Assembly (NCBI GenBank): GCA_031976225.1
Contig: DALYLQ010000006.1
Span: 10,979 to 74,978 of the forward strand
Direction: 5' to 3'
Length of the DNA: 64,000 nt
Origin: UBA10646 sp003456175
Lineage (GTDB): Bacteria > Bacteroidota > Bacteroidia > Chitinophagales > Chitinophagaceae
Both the position numbers and the translations under genes were made by a program. How positions within the stretch are numbered: position 1 is the stretch's first letter; the number at the start of each line of letters is the position of its first letter. The notes beneath the pieces were generated by a model, which was not told where the DNA came from, ran no database searches, and worked only from the letters and a program-made list of their open reading frames with translations. Shown here piece by piece: positions 8,997-17,798 of this stretch.

Positions 8997-9004
8997 CAAA
9001 AATA
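8997..9004 (-). promoter_or_regulatory. TATTTTTG -7 box 4 nt before the TonB receptor ATG
   Basis: On the - strand a perfect TAnnTTTG match ends four bases before the start codon at 8992, which predicts a transcript with almost no leader. A second TATTTTTG lies at 9022-9029. Confidence 0.5.
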
Positions 9005-9126
9005 CATTATCAATACAACAGCAAAAATATATTTTTAGGCGAGTCTAAAAATAAAATTATTATACCCAAAAAATATAACAACCGAACACTAAAAAATAGC
9101 ATCCCTATTTACCGTAAGGTGTACTG

Positions 9127-9134
9127 TATTTTTG
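9127..9134 (+). promoter_or_regulatory. TATTTTTG -7 box 6 nt before the rsmA ATG
   Basis: Perfect TAnnTTTG match ending 6 bases before the ATG at 9141; an exact 13-mer repeat copy lies just upstream at 9107-9119. Confidence 0.45.
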
Positions 9135-9140
9135 CCCCAC

Positions 9141-9926
9141 ATGCAATACACACTCAAAAAGCAACTAGGGCAGCATTTTTTAAAAGATGAGCAACTGTGC
9201 CAGCAAATTGTGGCAGCTACTAAAACTGCTATGCAAGAACATCAGTTACAGCAGTTGGTAGAGGTAGGGCCGGGTGCAGGTGCCATTACAAAATACCTCC
9301 ATCGGTTAGAAGGCATCAATTTTAAGGCCATTGAGTTAGATGCTGAGAAGGTGGCTTACTTACAACACACGTACCCTGTGTTAAACGACAAACTAATTCA
9401 TGAAAGCATTTTAGATACTGCTCCACCCTTTGAAGGAGCCTTTGCGGTAGTTGGCAACTTTCCTTACAATATTTCGAGTCAAATTTTGTTTCGCATGCTC
9501 GATTGGCGAAACCAAGTACCCACAATTGTAGGTATGTTTCAAAAAGAGGTAGCACAACGTGTGGCAGCTTCGGCCGGTAGCAAAGTATATGGCGTAATTA
9601 GCGTGTTGCTGCAAGCTTACTTTGACATCACCTATTTGTTCGACGTACCACCACAAGCGTTTAATCCGCCTCCTAAGGTAATGAGTGGCGTTATTGTGTT
9701 ACATCGAAAAGCAGCGGTGCCTCATTTTTATAGCGACAAAGCATTCAACACCTTAGTAAAAATGGCTTTTAACCAGCGTCGTAAAACTTTACGCAATGCT
9801 ACACGTAGTCTTTTCGCACCAGAAGTATTAGCGCAGCCCATTTTTGAAAAGCGAGCAGAGCAGTTAACGGTTGCCGATTTTGCCGATCTTACCCATCACA
9901 TGTTGTTGGCCAAGGCCAACAAGTAA
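9141..9926 (+). CDS. rsmA: 16S rRNA dimethyladenosine transferase
   Basis: Dimethylates two adjacent adenines near the 3' end of 16S rRNA (KsgA activity), a late step in small-subunit assembly. Motifs are KQLGQHFLKDE at the N-terminus, SAM-binding EVGPGAGAIT near residue 42, NFPYNISSQILF near residue 107 (catalytic N-F-P-Y), PPPKVMSGVI and FNQRRKTLRN near the C-terminus. 261 residues, typical. The start at 9141 (MQYTLKKQLGQHF) is chosen over an upstream in-frame TTG at 9132 because it matches family N-termini and is preceded by a TATTTTTG box. Confidence 0.97.
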   Translation: MQYTLKKQLGQHFLKDEQLCQQIVAATKTAMQEHQLQQLVEVGPGAGAITKYLHRLEGINFKAIELDAEKVAYLQHTYPVLNDKLIHESILDTAPPFEGAFAVVGNFPYNISSQILFRMLDWRNQVPTIVGMFQKEVAQRVAASAGSKVYGVISVLLQAYFDITYLFDVPPQAFNPPPKVMSGVIVLHRKAAVPHFYSDKAFNTLVKMAFNQRRKTLRNATRSLFAPEVLAQPIFEKRAEQLTVADFADLTHHMLLAKANK

Positions 9927-10004
9927 ATATGTATTTATAGTGAACTTAGTGCAGGTGGCAGCTTCGTTGCGTCGCACACTTGTACCTATTAACGTTACTC
10001 AGCT

Positions 10005-10931
10005 ATGTTAAAAAAAGTAATTATTACCGCACCTGTACACGAATGGCTGCCGCAACACCTACATTCAAAAGGCTACGAAATTGTATATCAACCTGCTATC
10101 ACTTATAATGAGTTACTAGCAATAATTGGTGATGCTTGCGGACTTATTGTAACCACGCGGCTTACCATTGACCAACCTATGATTGATGCTGCTAATAACC
10201 TACAATGGATTGGCCGATTAGGTAGTGGTATGGAACTCATTGATGTTAGTTATGCCCATAGTAAAGGCATACGATGCGAAAGCAGTCCTGAAGGCAATCG
10301 TAATGCAGTTGCCGAACATGCATTGGGTATGCTACTTGGGCTTATGCGAAACATTCCAAAAAGTTTTGCTGAAGTGCAACAGCAGCAATGGCTACGTAAC
10401 GAAAACAGAGGCATAGAACTAAGCGGTAAAACAGTTGGTATTATTGGTTATGGAAATACAGGAAGTGCTTTTGCCAAATTACTACAGCCCTTCGGCGTTA
10501 CTGTATTAGCCCACGACCTTTACAAAAGCGATTTTGCCAACAGTTACATCCGCGAAAGTGCATTAGCACAAATAGCACGTTATGCCGATGTGGTAAGCTT
10601 GCACCTACCCTTAACACCTAACACAAAGCACTATGCCAACGAAGCTTTTTTTAACAGCTTAGAACGTTGCCCTTATTTCATTAGTACTTGTCGTGGTAAG
10701 GTTACTGATACAGCAGCCTTAATACACGCCTTACGGCAAAAGCAAATTGCTGGTGCAGCATTAGATGTACTTGAGAATGAAAAACTTACCACCTATACTC
10801 CTTTAGAAACAGAGCAATTACAATGGTTAAGTACACAAACGAATGTAATAATTACACCACATATTGCAGGCTACACCCATGAAGCTTATTTATTGATGGC
10901 GCAAGTAGTAGTAGAGAAGTTAGGGTTATAA
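10005..10931 (+). CDS. D-isomer 2-hydroxyacid dehydrogenase (phosphoglycerate dehydrogenase-like)
   Basis: NAD-dependent 2-hydroxyacid dehydrogenase, 308 residues. The Rossmann motif GIIGYGNTGSAFAKLL is at about 145-160; the catalytic Arg is in TCRGKV (near 229), the Glu in LDVLENEK (near 256) and the His in ITPHIAGYT (near 285). The short length without an ACT or regulatory domain fits a short SerA-type enzyme or a related dehydrogenase; the substrate cannot be fixed. A 13-mer copy with the C variant lies inside it (10729-10741), coding for ALRQ. It stands 30 bases upstream of the WYL regulator. Confidence 0.88.
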   Translation: MLKKVIITAPVHEWLPQHLHSKGYEIVYQPAITYNELLAIIGDACGLIVTTRLTIDQPMIDAANNLQWIGRLGSGMELIDVSYAHSKGIRCESSPEGNRNAVAEHALGMLLGLMRNIPKSFAEVQQQQWLRNENRGIELSGKTVGIIGYGNTGSAFAKLLQPFGVTVLAHDLYKSDFANSYIRESALAQIARYADVVSLHLPLTPNTKHYANEAFFNSLERCPYFISTCRGKVTDTAALIHALRQKQIAGAALDVLENEKLTTYTPLETEQLQWLSTQTNVIITPHIAGYTHEAYLLMAQVVVEKLGL

Positions 10932-10936
10932 AGTAA

Positions 10937-10944
10937 TATATTTG
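10937..10944 (+). promoter_or_regulatory. TATATTTG -7 box upstream of the WYL regulator
   Basis: Perfect TAnnTTTG match, 16 bases before the ATG at 10961; no clear TTG partner at the expected distance. Confidence 0.35.
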
Positions 10945-10960
10945 TTTTGATTTATTACTT

Positions 10961-11977
10961 ATGGCAGACGCACTTGAAAGATTGTTAGGATTATACAACA
11001 GATTGAGAAGAGGACCTCTCACCATTGAAACAGCAGCACTTTGGGCACAAAATAATGGGCTCAACATCAGTAAAAGGCAACTTTACCGTGATCTTTCTAA
11101 ATTAGCATCGCTACATCTTTCTAACCATGAACATATCATTGAAGATATTGGAGAAAAAGGTATAAAAATATGGCGATTAGCAACAACAGATGCAGACAGT
11201 ACCAAGCTAACGCAACGTGATTTACACAGCTTTTATTTGATGAAAGCTTTTATACCAACCTGTGTTTATGAAAATCGTAAAAAATTTTTTGAAAAACTAG
11301 AAAAGTGGTTCTATAAGAGTGTACATAAAAGTAATTTTCAAATTATACCAGAAATTAATGACCGTACCTTAGCAATCAAAGATTATTGGAATTGGAATAC
11401 AACTGCTTCTGAAGATGCGTTATTAGATGAACTGATTTGGGCCATTGAACAGCGCAAGAAAATTCGCATAACATACCTAAAGGTGAACAACTATACAACT
11501 TTCAAGCATCAACTGTTTGTAAATGAATGGCTCATACCTATGCAAGTACTCTTTTGCACAGGTAAAATATACCTGGCTTGTGTAACCGAAAAGGAACAAA
11601 AATTAATCTGCTACACGCTACATAAGGAACTACAAGTGGAAATTGGTAGCGAACGCTATAAACATGCTGATTATACAGTTAAGTACAACCAACAATTAAT
11701 CTCGCAGTTCGGGCTTGGAGCTAGCCTTGATGATGGTACTATACACAATATTGAATTAAGAGTTATAACCCCTTACGCCCAAGATATTATGGAGTACATG
11801 CAGCTCCATTCTAGTCAACGCTGGGAAAGAGAAAACAAGGAATGGTATCGCTTGCACTTAACATGTGAAATCAACCACCAATTATTATTCTGGATATGTG
11901 GTGGTGCAGACTCGGTAGAAGTAATACAACCTAAAATATTGAAAGAACTAGTACAAAAAGGCGGGGTAAATAGATAG
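10961..11977 (+). CDS. WYL-domain transcriptional regulator
   Basis: A 338-residue HTH-WYL regulator. Residues 1-60 look like a winged helix (LLGLYNRLRRGPLTIETAA, then ISKRQLYRDLSKL). The WYL-like core is at about 140-215 (KIRITYLKVNNYTTF, FVNEWLIPMQVLFCTGKIYLAC), and a C-terminal WCX-like region follows to about residue 330. WYL proteins usually sense a ligand through the WYL domain and regulate neighbouring genes; many sit next to defence or mobile loci. This one lies at the edge of the AT-rich block (12.0-20.25 kb), but on the opposite strand and with core-like composition, so a regulatory link is only a suggestion. Confidence 0.85.
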   Translation: MADALERLLGLYNRLRRGPLTIETAALWAQNNGLNISKRQLYRDLSKLASLHLSNHEHIIEDIGEKGIKIWRLATTDADSTKLTQRDLHSFYLMKAFIPTCVYENRKKFFEKLEKWFYKSVHKSNFQIIPEINDRTLAIKDYWNWNTTASEDALLDELIWAIEQRKKIRITYLKVNNYTTFKHQLFVNEWLIPMQVLFCTGKIYLACVTEKEQKLICYTLHKELQVEIGSERYKHADYTVKYNQQLISQFGLGASLDDGTIHNIELRVITPYAQDIMEYMQLHSSQRWERENKEWYRLHLTCEINHQLLFWICGGADSVEVIQPKILKELVQKGGVNR

Positions 11978-12008
11978 GCAACCCTGAATAGTCAGAAATT
12001 ACCACTTA

Positions 12009-12710
12009 CTATTCGCCACAATAAAACACATACTCGAATTTGATTTTTTTTGTTGTCGGTATCATCTTATAGCGACAACGATAACACGGCTCTATTAACC
12101 AAACTGCAGATCCCATATTACCAGTGTATCCTTCATCTTTAGGGTAATAATTTGCCTTCAACGATTTTAACTGCTTCTGAATATCAGCTACTGATGCACC
12201 CTCAACATAATACTCAATTTTAGCTACTGTTTTGTAATTACTGTTATAGTGAATTTTAGTACCAGTAATTAGTCTTTCAATAATGTATTTACCGTTGTTC
12301 TCCTTATCTTCTGATATTTTATAACCTTTAGGCTTGTTTTTTATTATTTCTTCGTACAAAGAGGCAAATTCATTACTAAATAATGCAACAGGATCTAATA
12401 CCTTATTTTGGTAACTTTTTAGCCAATCTAAATATTTATTAATTAAATATATCTTTTTAAACAAAGCACTTTTAATCGGACTTCTTTTGTTGGTAGCCTT
12501 ATCAACCCAATAACCGTCTTCTTGTCCATTGAACTCTGGAAATTTACTACTTATATTTTTTAATTTATCTTTATTTGAAAGTAAATTATCATAAACAAAT
12601 ACATCATAAAATGAGCCAATAAATTCTCCAGTAGCAAAACGTGGAGATCGGAAATCTGCTGATGTTAAGATAATCAATTCTTCTTCAGCATCCCCATCTA
12701 TATTCTTCAT
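12009..12710 (-). pseudogene. C-terminal part of a frameshifted exported protein
   Basis: Not assigned to a family. 233 residues from the ATG at 12710. It begins MKNIDGDAEEELIILTSADF, an acidic DxDxDxEEL-type segment of the sort found in FG-GAP/VCBS-like repeats, and has no signal peptide of its own. The upstream frame (12713-13030) carries a signal peptide and stops at this point. Adding one A to the A6 run (T6 on the + strand at 12725-12730) would join the two as TLKKIESILMKNIDGDAEEEL and give one protein of about 340 residues. I therefore treat it as the second half of a broken or mis-sequenced gene. Translational coupling through TGATG overlap is the alternative. Confidence 0.6.
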
Positions 12711-13030
12711 CAAAATAGATTCGATTTTTTAAGAGTTTCCCCACCAGGTGTGAAAATGGTATCAACTATATTTTTTTTATACTCACTATTAGAAACGGGC
12801 ATTAAAATACATACAATATAGTCTCCCGCACCGTCAGCTCTAACACCGTAAATGATTGGATTCTGAGATTGATTTGAAACTCTTCCAAACTTTAATATGT
12901 CTACCTCACTTAATTTCTGGGTTCGTTTTACAAATTGCTCAGCACTTTCGCCACTATTAATTTTAAAAGTTTGCGACTTAACGTATATCATTAAGATTGA
13001 AAAGAATAAAAGTAGTAATGTTTTTTTCAT
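12710..13030 (-). pseudogene. N-terminal part of the same frameshifted exported protein
   Basis: 106 residues with a clear signal peptide (MKKTLLLLFFSILMIYVKSQ). The mature part contains FKINSGESAEQFVKRTQKL and GDYIVCILMPVS, and ends abruptly as GETLKKSNLF. The stop overlaps the ATG of the next frame (TGATG). The A6 homopolymer just before the end marks the likely frameshift. Function unknown; secreted or periplasmic location is inferred from the signal peptide. It lies in the AT-rich block. Confidence 0.6.
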
Positions 13031-13174
13031 TTTAACTTATTCAGTTTTATGCGTAGAAAATATATTTCTCAATTACATCTATATTCAGTTATACACTATA
13101 TAAAACATAATCACTCTAATTGGTCTCTACATTAATCAATAAAAATCTATTATTATTTTATACTTCTCAAGAAC

Positions 13175-13561
13175 TTATTCTCTCTTTGCTGGGTCATCCC
13201 AAACGAAGATATTTCCACTTCCGTCAACAACACACCATTCACCGTCAACTTTCTTGTATTCTAACTTGTATGGTGGTTGCCCATCACTGAAATTAGAATT
13301 GATGGTACTACCGTCAATACTGAATATACCTGTTCTATGTATATGTCCAACAGGAGAACCATGGTCATAAAAGATTTGATTATAATTAAGAAAATTATCA
13401 CTCTTACCATAAGTGTTACCAAAAGAGTATGCTATCGATGCATCCTTAGACATCCATGTTTTCCCTATTGGGCTGTTTGAATCTCCACTTTTAACAATAA
13501 AAAATAGAATAATGGCAACCGCCCACCACCACTTTTTTAGATTTTCTTTAAAACTGTGCAT
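13175..13561 (-). CDS. Small membrane-anchored protein of unknown function
   Basis: Not recognised. 128 residues from the ATG at 13561 (MHSFKENLKKWWWAVAIIL); the frame stays open for 7 more codons but this start places basic residues directly before the single hydrophobic segment at about 11-25, as expected for an N-terminal anchor. The exported part has short strand-like stretches (DASIAYSFGNTYG, YKLEYKKVDGEWCVVD) and no cysteine pairs or catalytic motif I can name. AT-rich like its neighbours. Confidence 0.55.
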   Translation of the reverse strand: MHSFKENLKKWWWAVAIILFFIVKSGDSNSPIGKTWMSKDASIAYSFGNTYGKSDNFLNYNQIFYDHGSPVGHIHRTGIFSIDGSTINSNFSDGQPPYKLEYKKVDGEWCVVDGSGNIFVWDDPAKRE

Positions 13562-13582
13562 ATACTTCTGGTTTAGTAGCAA

Positions 13583-13960
13583 TATTCTTAAAATGTAGTT
13601 TGATTGCTATGGCCATTCTATTGCAAATAACTTATTGGTTTAATACTTGTATCAAGCTCCGTATCTTTAATTTCTACAACGTCAGATCAATTTAATGTAT
13701 AGCAATATCGTCATTACTTGATCCATCAACATCTTACCGAAGCTGAGAATAGGTGACAATTACTTTCTGAGTTTTATGTCAGATATTTACAGTTGTATCT
13801 TTCAGCCTGTTACAAAAGCTCAACGTAGATTTGTTGTTCGACTTTAGAGGAACTGAAGAATGGTAATCCGACTTGCTGGGACAAAAGTTGATTTTTCTCT
13901 ATTGCCCGAACTTCAAGCCACAGATACCTCATTATTCTATGCTGGTATTGTACTTCGTGT
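13583..13960. other. 378-bp intergenic region in the AT-rich block
   Basis: No convincing gene. On the - strand a 40-codon frame at 13810-13932 ends GLPFFSSSKVEQQIYVELL, which reads like the tail of a protein and could be a relic of a lost gene. The + strand also has a 38-codon frame across the same bases, so chance is just as likely. No repeat copy, hairpin or tRNA fold was seen. Confidence 0.4.
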
Positions 13961-14899
13961 CTATCGAATTATGTAATTATAAACTACTTTAGGTCTATTT
14001 TTATAATAGGTTATTGCTACGTCCTTAATTGCATTGATTCGCATTTTTTCCAAAGCGACTTGGTCATTATAAATCTTCATTTGCAAGGCAAGTTGTCTTT
14101 TTTGCTCTGCATCAATTTTGCTTTCAATCTTTTTTATTATGGCTTGAGCATCTTTAAAACAAGTAGATGATGGATCTATTAGCTTTAAGGTTTCTAATGC
14201 TTGTGAATAATCATTATTTGTTACACTTATGTTTACATCGTGTAACAGAGCCTTACATTTTTGATTTTGGTAAGATTTATAAACCTCAACTGATTTATCC
14301 TGTACTTTAGTATAACAAGAAACTTCTTCTGGCACTGACATTAATAGTCCTAATGCTTGTTCAAAGTCTTGTTTTTTTACAAGACTTTCTGACTTTGCAA
14401 TTATGTCCGAGCATTTGCTCTCATAATATTTAATAATCTTGCTTTTGCCTGTTTCTACAAATGTTTTAAAGTCATTGTCGTTTATGTCAATTTTCGATAT
14501 AGCATTTGTAATTGCAGTTAATTTGCTACTTCCACTACCACTTATTGTCTTACTTATAGATGAAAAAAGAACATTATTTTCAACTTGCTTTATAAAAAGG
14601 CTTAATTCACTTTTAATAACGATTATGTTTTGCATACCACCTTCTACAACATTGTTTTCATAAATAGCAAATTGGGGATAAATCACGAAGCTATTATTAT
14701 TACCACTTACACCAATACCTGAATTAGTAACTATTTGCATAATTTTTGTTTCCAGTTTTGATAGTTGAGATGCTTCTAATCCATCTACATTTTCTGGCAT
14801 AATAACAGACAATGAAATTTTACCAATTTCCGATATAGATTGGGCTTTTACAAATTGACAAACTACACAAATTGTAATAACTAAAAATATTTTTTTCAT
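13961..14899 (-). CDS. Exported protein, last gene of the five-gene secreted operon
   Basis: 312 residues, signal peptide at 1-19 (MKKIFLVITICVVCQFVKAQ). The N-terminal half (to about 150) looks like the alpha/beta exported domain of LPP20/CsgG-related proteins in pattern (an amphipathic ...LSKLETKIMQIVTNSGIGV start and a repeated strand-helix layout). The second half is helical and repeat-like, with two similar units (KKQDFEQALGLLMSV...CY and TNNDYSQALETLKLI...CF), each like a TPR-type pair with a Cys, then a basic coiled coil. Function unknown. It lies 5 bases downstream of the preceding gene's stop, so it is co-transcribed. Confidence 0.6.
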   Translation of the reverse strand: MKKIFLVITICVVCQFVKAQSISEIGKISLSVIMPENVDGLEASQLSKLETKIMQIVTNSGIGVSGNNNSFVIYPQFAIYENNVVEGGMQNIIVIKSELSLFIKQVENNVLFSSISKTISGSGSSKLTAITNAISKIDINDNDFKTFVETGKSKIIKYYESKCSDIIAKSESLVKKQDFEQALGLLMSVPEEVSCYTKVQDKSVEVYKSYQNQKCKALLHDVNISVTNNDYSQALETLKLIDPSSTCFKDAQAIIKKIESKIDAEQKRQLALQMKIYNDQVALEKMRINAIKDVAITYYKNRPKVVYNYIIR

Positions 14900-14904
14900 T
14901 ATTT

Positions 14905-15798
14905 TTATTTAATGGTAATGAAGATGGTACTCCCTTTAATATCTTTTGTTGGTTGCAATCCTAGCCCTTTGAAAAATTTAAAGATTTCAAGAGCAAACTT
15001 GTTTGGATTATAGTTATTACCATTCACTGGGTCTTTCATGGGAATCCTTACATCATCAAAAATCATTTTCAAAGCTGTTGTTCCTTGAATATGGTAATTG
15101 TTTTTAAAAGCATTCTTTTCCATCCACATTTCTATCTGATCTGAAAGGGGTAATTTATCAGCACCTATTTCAGAGGACATTTGGTATGTAGAATTTGCAT
15201 CGAAGCTAATGTCTATGATTACCGACTTTCCGTTGTTCACTATGTCTGTAAACTTTATTTGCATGACATTCAAGAAATCTGTCACGCAACTTTCAACAGC
15301 TTTTGAAGCTAACTTACCAAAGTCATCAGTATAAAATTTCCCACTTTCACCTACTTTATTTGATAAAGAATTTCCTGTTGATGCTTCATAAGCAGTTAAG
15401 ACAAGTGTTACAGAACTTCCAGTTTCAGTTTTCAATGAACTTACTTCAGCCTGTACATAAACATCAGCACCTGACATTTGAATTATTTGGGCTTTAATAT
15501 CAGTCTGACTTTCAGATGTAAAGACATTATTGTCTTTTGCAGCCTTTAGTTTTGCTGTAAAATCAACTGTGGTAAAACCTCTTCCATCAAAGCCCTCTTT
15601 AATTTTGGTTATTGCAATTCTCCTAATCACATCTTGTTCAAGAATTGTCCTTATATCCTCTCCTTCTTTTGTGTAAGGTATAACCATAATTTTCGGCTGT
15701 ACTGTATTTACCTGATTCGTTTGTGTTTGACAATGTGCATATTGACTTTTAATACTTGTAACTAGTAGAAATAGAATAATTATGATTTTATTTTTCAT
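14905..15798 (-). CDS. Exported protein, DUF6175-like
   Basis: 297 residues from the ATG at 15798 (MKNKIIIILFLLVTSIKSQ), chosen because it starts the signal peptide; the open frame runs 13 codons further up, into the preceding gene. The mature part begins PKIMVIPYTKEGEDIRTILE, typical of exported Bacteroidota proteins that I recall as DUF6175, followed by a CsgG/TolB-N-like alpha/beta layout (IKAQIIQMSGADVYVQAEVSSL) and a second domain ending GLGLQPTKDIKGSTIFITIK. The family name is from memory, not a search. Fourth in the operon. Confidence 0.62.
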   Translation of the reverse strand: MKNKIIIILFLLVTSIKSQYAHCQTQTNQVNTVQPKIMVIPYTKEGEDIRTILEQDVIRRIAITKIKEGFDGRGFTTVDFTAKLKAAKDNNVFTSESQTDIKAQIIQMSGADVYVQAEVSSLKTETGSSVTLVLTAYEASTGNSLSNKVGESGKFYTDDFGKLASKAVESCVTDFLNVMQIKFTDIVNNGKSVIIDISFDANSTYQMSSEIGADKLPLSDQIEMWMEKNAFKNNYHIQGTTALKMIFDDVRIPMKDPVNGNNYNPNKFALEIFKFFKGLGLQPTKDIKGSTIFITIK

Positions 15799-15808
15799 TT
15801 TCTTTATA

Positions 15809-16276
15809 TTAATATCCGAATTTTCTAATGATATCATTTTGTTCCAAATCTTTGCGAAGGGCAGTAATATTTATTTTAATATCGACTGCAATACTTTTTA
15901 AACCACCTTTAATATTAGTTAAAGATGCTACTGGAATTGATGACATTAAAAAGGTTTTATAACGTTTATATTTATAGAAATTTTCAAAATAAGACTGGTG
16001 TTTTTGCTTTTCTTTAATCTCATCTGTGTCAATTAATGCTATTTTTTGTTCTGATTCGGGTAGACCTCTAAAAAATAAAACATCGAAAGCATTTTTTTCG
16101 GCATCTGCTATTGCAGCTTCTTGATTTTCACCAATTCCAATAGACCTCATTGTTATCGAACCATCTTTGGATGTCAAGTAATTTACTTTAGAAGAAGATG
16201 GAATTGATTTCCTATTGCAGCTTAAAAGAAAAATAATGGCAAAAAGAAAGAATATTTTGGTATATCTTAAATCCAT
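15809..16276 (-). CDS. LPP20-like lipoprotein
   Basis: 155 residues. Lipobox LFLLSC with Cys at about residue 20. The mature part contains SITMRSIGIGENQEAAIADAEKNA, the pattern of LPP20-type proteins in which a short strand is followed by an x-Ax-AExxA helix, and ends IAVDIKINITALRKDLEQN. Expected to be anchored in the outer membrane facing the periplasm. It sits 3 bases after the CsgG-like gene's stop and 10 bases before the start of the DUF6175-like gene. Confidence 0.6.
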   Translation of the reverse strand: MDLRYTKIFFLFAIIFLLSCNRKSIPSSSKVNYLTSKDGSITMRSIGIGENQEAAIADAEKNAFDVLFFRGLPESEQKIALIDTDEIKEKQKHQSYFENFYKYKRYKTFLMSSIPVASLTNIKGGLKSIAVDIKINITALRKDLEQNDIIRKFGY

Positions 16277-16279
16277 TTA

Positions 16280-17104
16280 TTATTTTATTAAAGTACAAGT
16301 AATTTTTTCTGCCGCATTAAAACGAGCTAAGATTTCAGAACCTCCTTTTGAAACTGAGCATTCAGCAAAATTTTCTCCAGCCAGTTTGATTATTTTTACT
16401 TCTCCGATTTCTATTGGGTAAGGACTCCCTTCCAACATTTCAATTTTTTGAATGGTTAATTTATCACCTTCTTTTAAACCATAAGTTTTACCTCCAGCAA
16501 TTAAAATTATTGAAGCTTCCTCATTTTTTGTTTTAAGTATTTTCAAAACCTTTACTGTAACAGGAAAATTGTTTATAACCCAATCCCTTAACTTTTCGTC
16601 TAGTGATTTTACTGCCTCATTGACAGCACTTTCAGGTGAAAGCATTAAAGGACTAACAGAACTTTGAAAACTTTCAGCCTTCGTGCTACTGCCTTTTGCT
16701 ACATCATTTACTTGCATTTGAAAACTTACACTTGCTTTGTAACCATTTATACTTCCATCAGGGTTCTTCATTGCATAAACATTCATCTTAATAATATTGC
16801 CTGTGACCAAAAATTGAGCAGCCAAAGCAACACCTTGTTCAGCTCTTTTTTTTGTATCAATAAATGCCTCACTTTTTTGAAGTTCCAATTCTTCTTTTAC
16901 TTTATCATAACTAACCCTATCAACTACTTGAAACCTTTGTGATTGTGTAAGTATTTCAATAACTTTTTTTGTAACAGTTCCTGAAAATTTTGACTCAGTC
17001 TCTGATGTGAATTTTGAGACACCAATAACTGGTAGTGAATCGGTTTGTGAATAGCCAATTAGGCTAGTCACAAGTAATAATACTGATATAAATAAGTGAT
17101 GCAT
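16280..17104 (-). CDS. CsgG/TolB-N-like exported protein
   Basis: 274 residues, signal peptide at 1-19 (ending LIGYSQ). The N-terminal domain resembles CsgG: LPVIGVSKFTSETESKFSG, a helix, then FQVVDRVSYDKVKEELELQ, AALAAQFLVTGNI-type strand (VALAAQFLVTGNIIKM) and the AVNEAVKSLDEKLRDWV helix. The C-terminal part (about 190-274) reads as a small beta domain (GKTYGLKEGDKLTIQ). There is no lipobox Cys, unlike true CsgG, and no csgA/B/E/F nearby, so it is a relative rather than the curli pore. Second gene of the five-gene operon. Confidence 0.68.
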   Translation of the reverse strand: MHHLFISVLLLVTSLIGYSQTDSLPVIGVSKFTSETESKFSGTVTKKVIEILTQSQRFQVVDRVSYDKVKEELELQKSEAFIDTKKRAEQGVALAAQFLVTGNIIKMNVYAMKNPDGSINGYKASVSFQMQVNDVAKGSSTKAESFQSSVSPLMLSPESAVNEAVKSLDEKLRDWVINNFPVTVKVLKILKTKNEEASIILIAGGKTYGLKEGDKLTIQKIEMLEGSPYPIEIGEVKIIKLAGENFAECSVSKGGSEILARFNAAEKITCTLIK

Positions 17105-17107
17105 TAA

Positions 17108-17683
17108 TTACAAATTTTCAGAAGATTTTAGAGTTGCAATTAGATTGGCTATTAATTTACTCTGATAGGCTAACTCCGCTACTAAAAGACTATTAACATC
17201 TTTTGAATAGTTAATAGATTTTGTTGCCTTAACAGCTTTTAACATACCAGCACTTTTTATATCAGCTTGGGCTCTTGCAATTTCTAAACTTGATGCTGAA
17301 ACTGCTTTAGTTGTTTTTAAAATGCTTTCTGAAACTGCAAGCAATTCTTCGATTGTTGGTTTTTTTACAGTGACATCTGTAACTCCATCTACTGTTTCTC
17401 CAACAGTGCGCTTATACAACTCTGGTAATAATTCATTATTTTTTTTTGTTTCAAGAAGTGCCGTTGTAGAGTTTGCTGCTAAAGCATCAATACTGCTTAC
17501 ACTTGTAGAACCTGGGTCTTTAAGTTCTGCTAATTTTTTTTGTCTTTCTTGGTAAGCCTCTGATTTTCTTTCAGCTTTTAAGACTTCTCTTTCAGCTTTA
17601 AGTTCTTCCGGTGTTTTTTCTTGAGCAAAACTCATTGATGCTAAAAACAATGATAGTGCAGCAGATAACAAAATTCTTTTCAT
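17108..17683 (-). CDS. Exported helical protein, first gene of the secreted operon
   Basis: 191 residues with signal peptide (MKRILLSAALSLFLASMSFAQ). The mature part starts with a highly charged Glu/Lys helix (EELKAEREVLKAERKSEAY), has a Ser/Thr/Ala-rich middle and ends with two long amphipathic helices. Not recognised as a family. The next gene (CsgG-like) starts 3 bases after its stop, and four more exported-protein genes follow with gaps of 3 to 10 bases, so this is probably the promoter-proximal gene of the operon. Confidence 0.6.
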   Translation of the reverse strand: MKRILLSAALSLFLASMSFAQEKTPEELKAEREVLKAERKSEAYQERQKKLAELKDPGSTSVSSIDALAANSTTALLETKKNNELLPELYKRTVGETVDGVTDVTVKKPTIEELLAVSESILKTTKAVSASSLEIARAQADIKSAGMLKAVKATKSINYSKDVNSLLVAELAYQSKLIANLIATLKSSENL

Positions 17684-17798
17684 TTTTTTTGTTTTATTTC
17701 TTATAATAAGACTTTTCGGTTACGCTCATTTTTTATTAGTTTCAATTCTTTGTTGATTTTAGAAATACTGATTTTGTGAGGGATTCTTATATCAATAG

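Noticed and set aside
13810..13932. Forty-codon frame on the - strand ending GLPFFSSSKVEQQIYVELL
   Set aside because: It reads like a protein tail, but a similarly plausible frame runs on the other strand and there is no match I can name. Kept only as a possible relic.
13860..13976. Thirty-eight-codon frame on the + strand
   Set aside because: Overlaps the end of a supported - strand gene and has no features beyond being open.
16280..17104. Curli secretion pore CsgG
   Set aside because: No lipobox cysteine and no curli subunit, chaperone or CsgE/F partner nearby.
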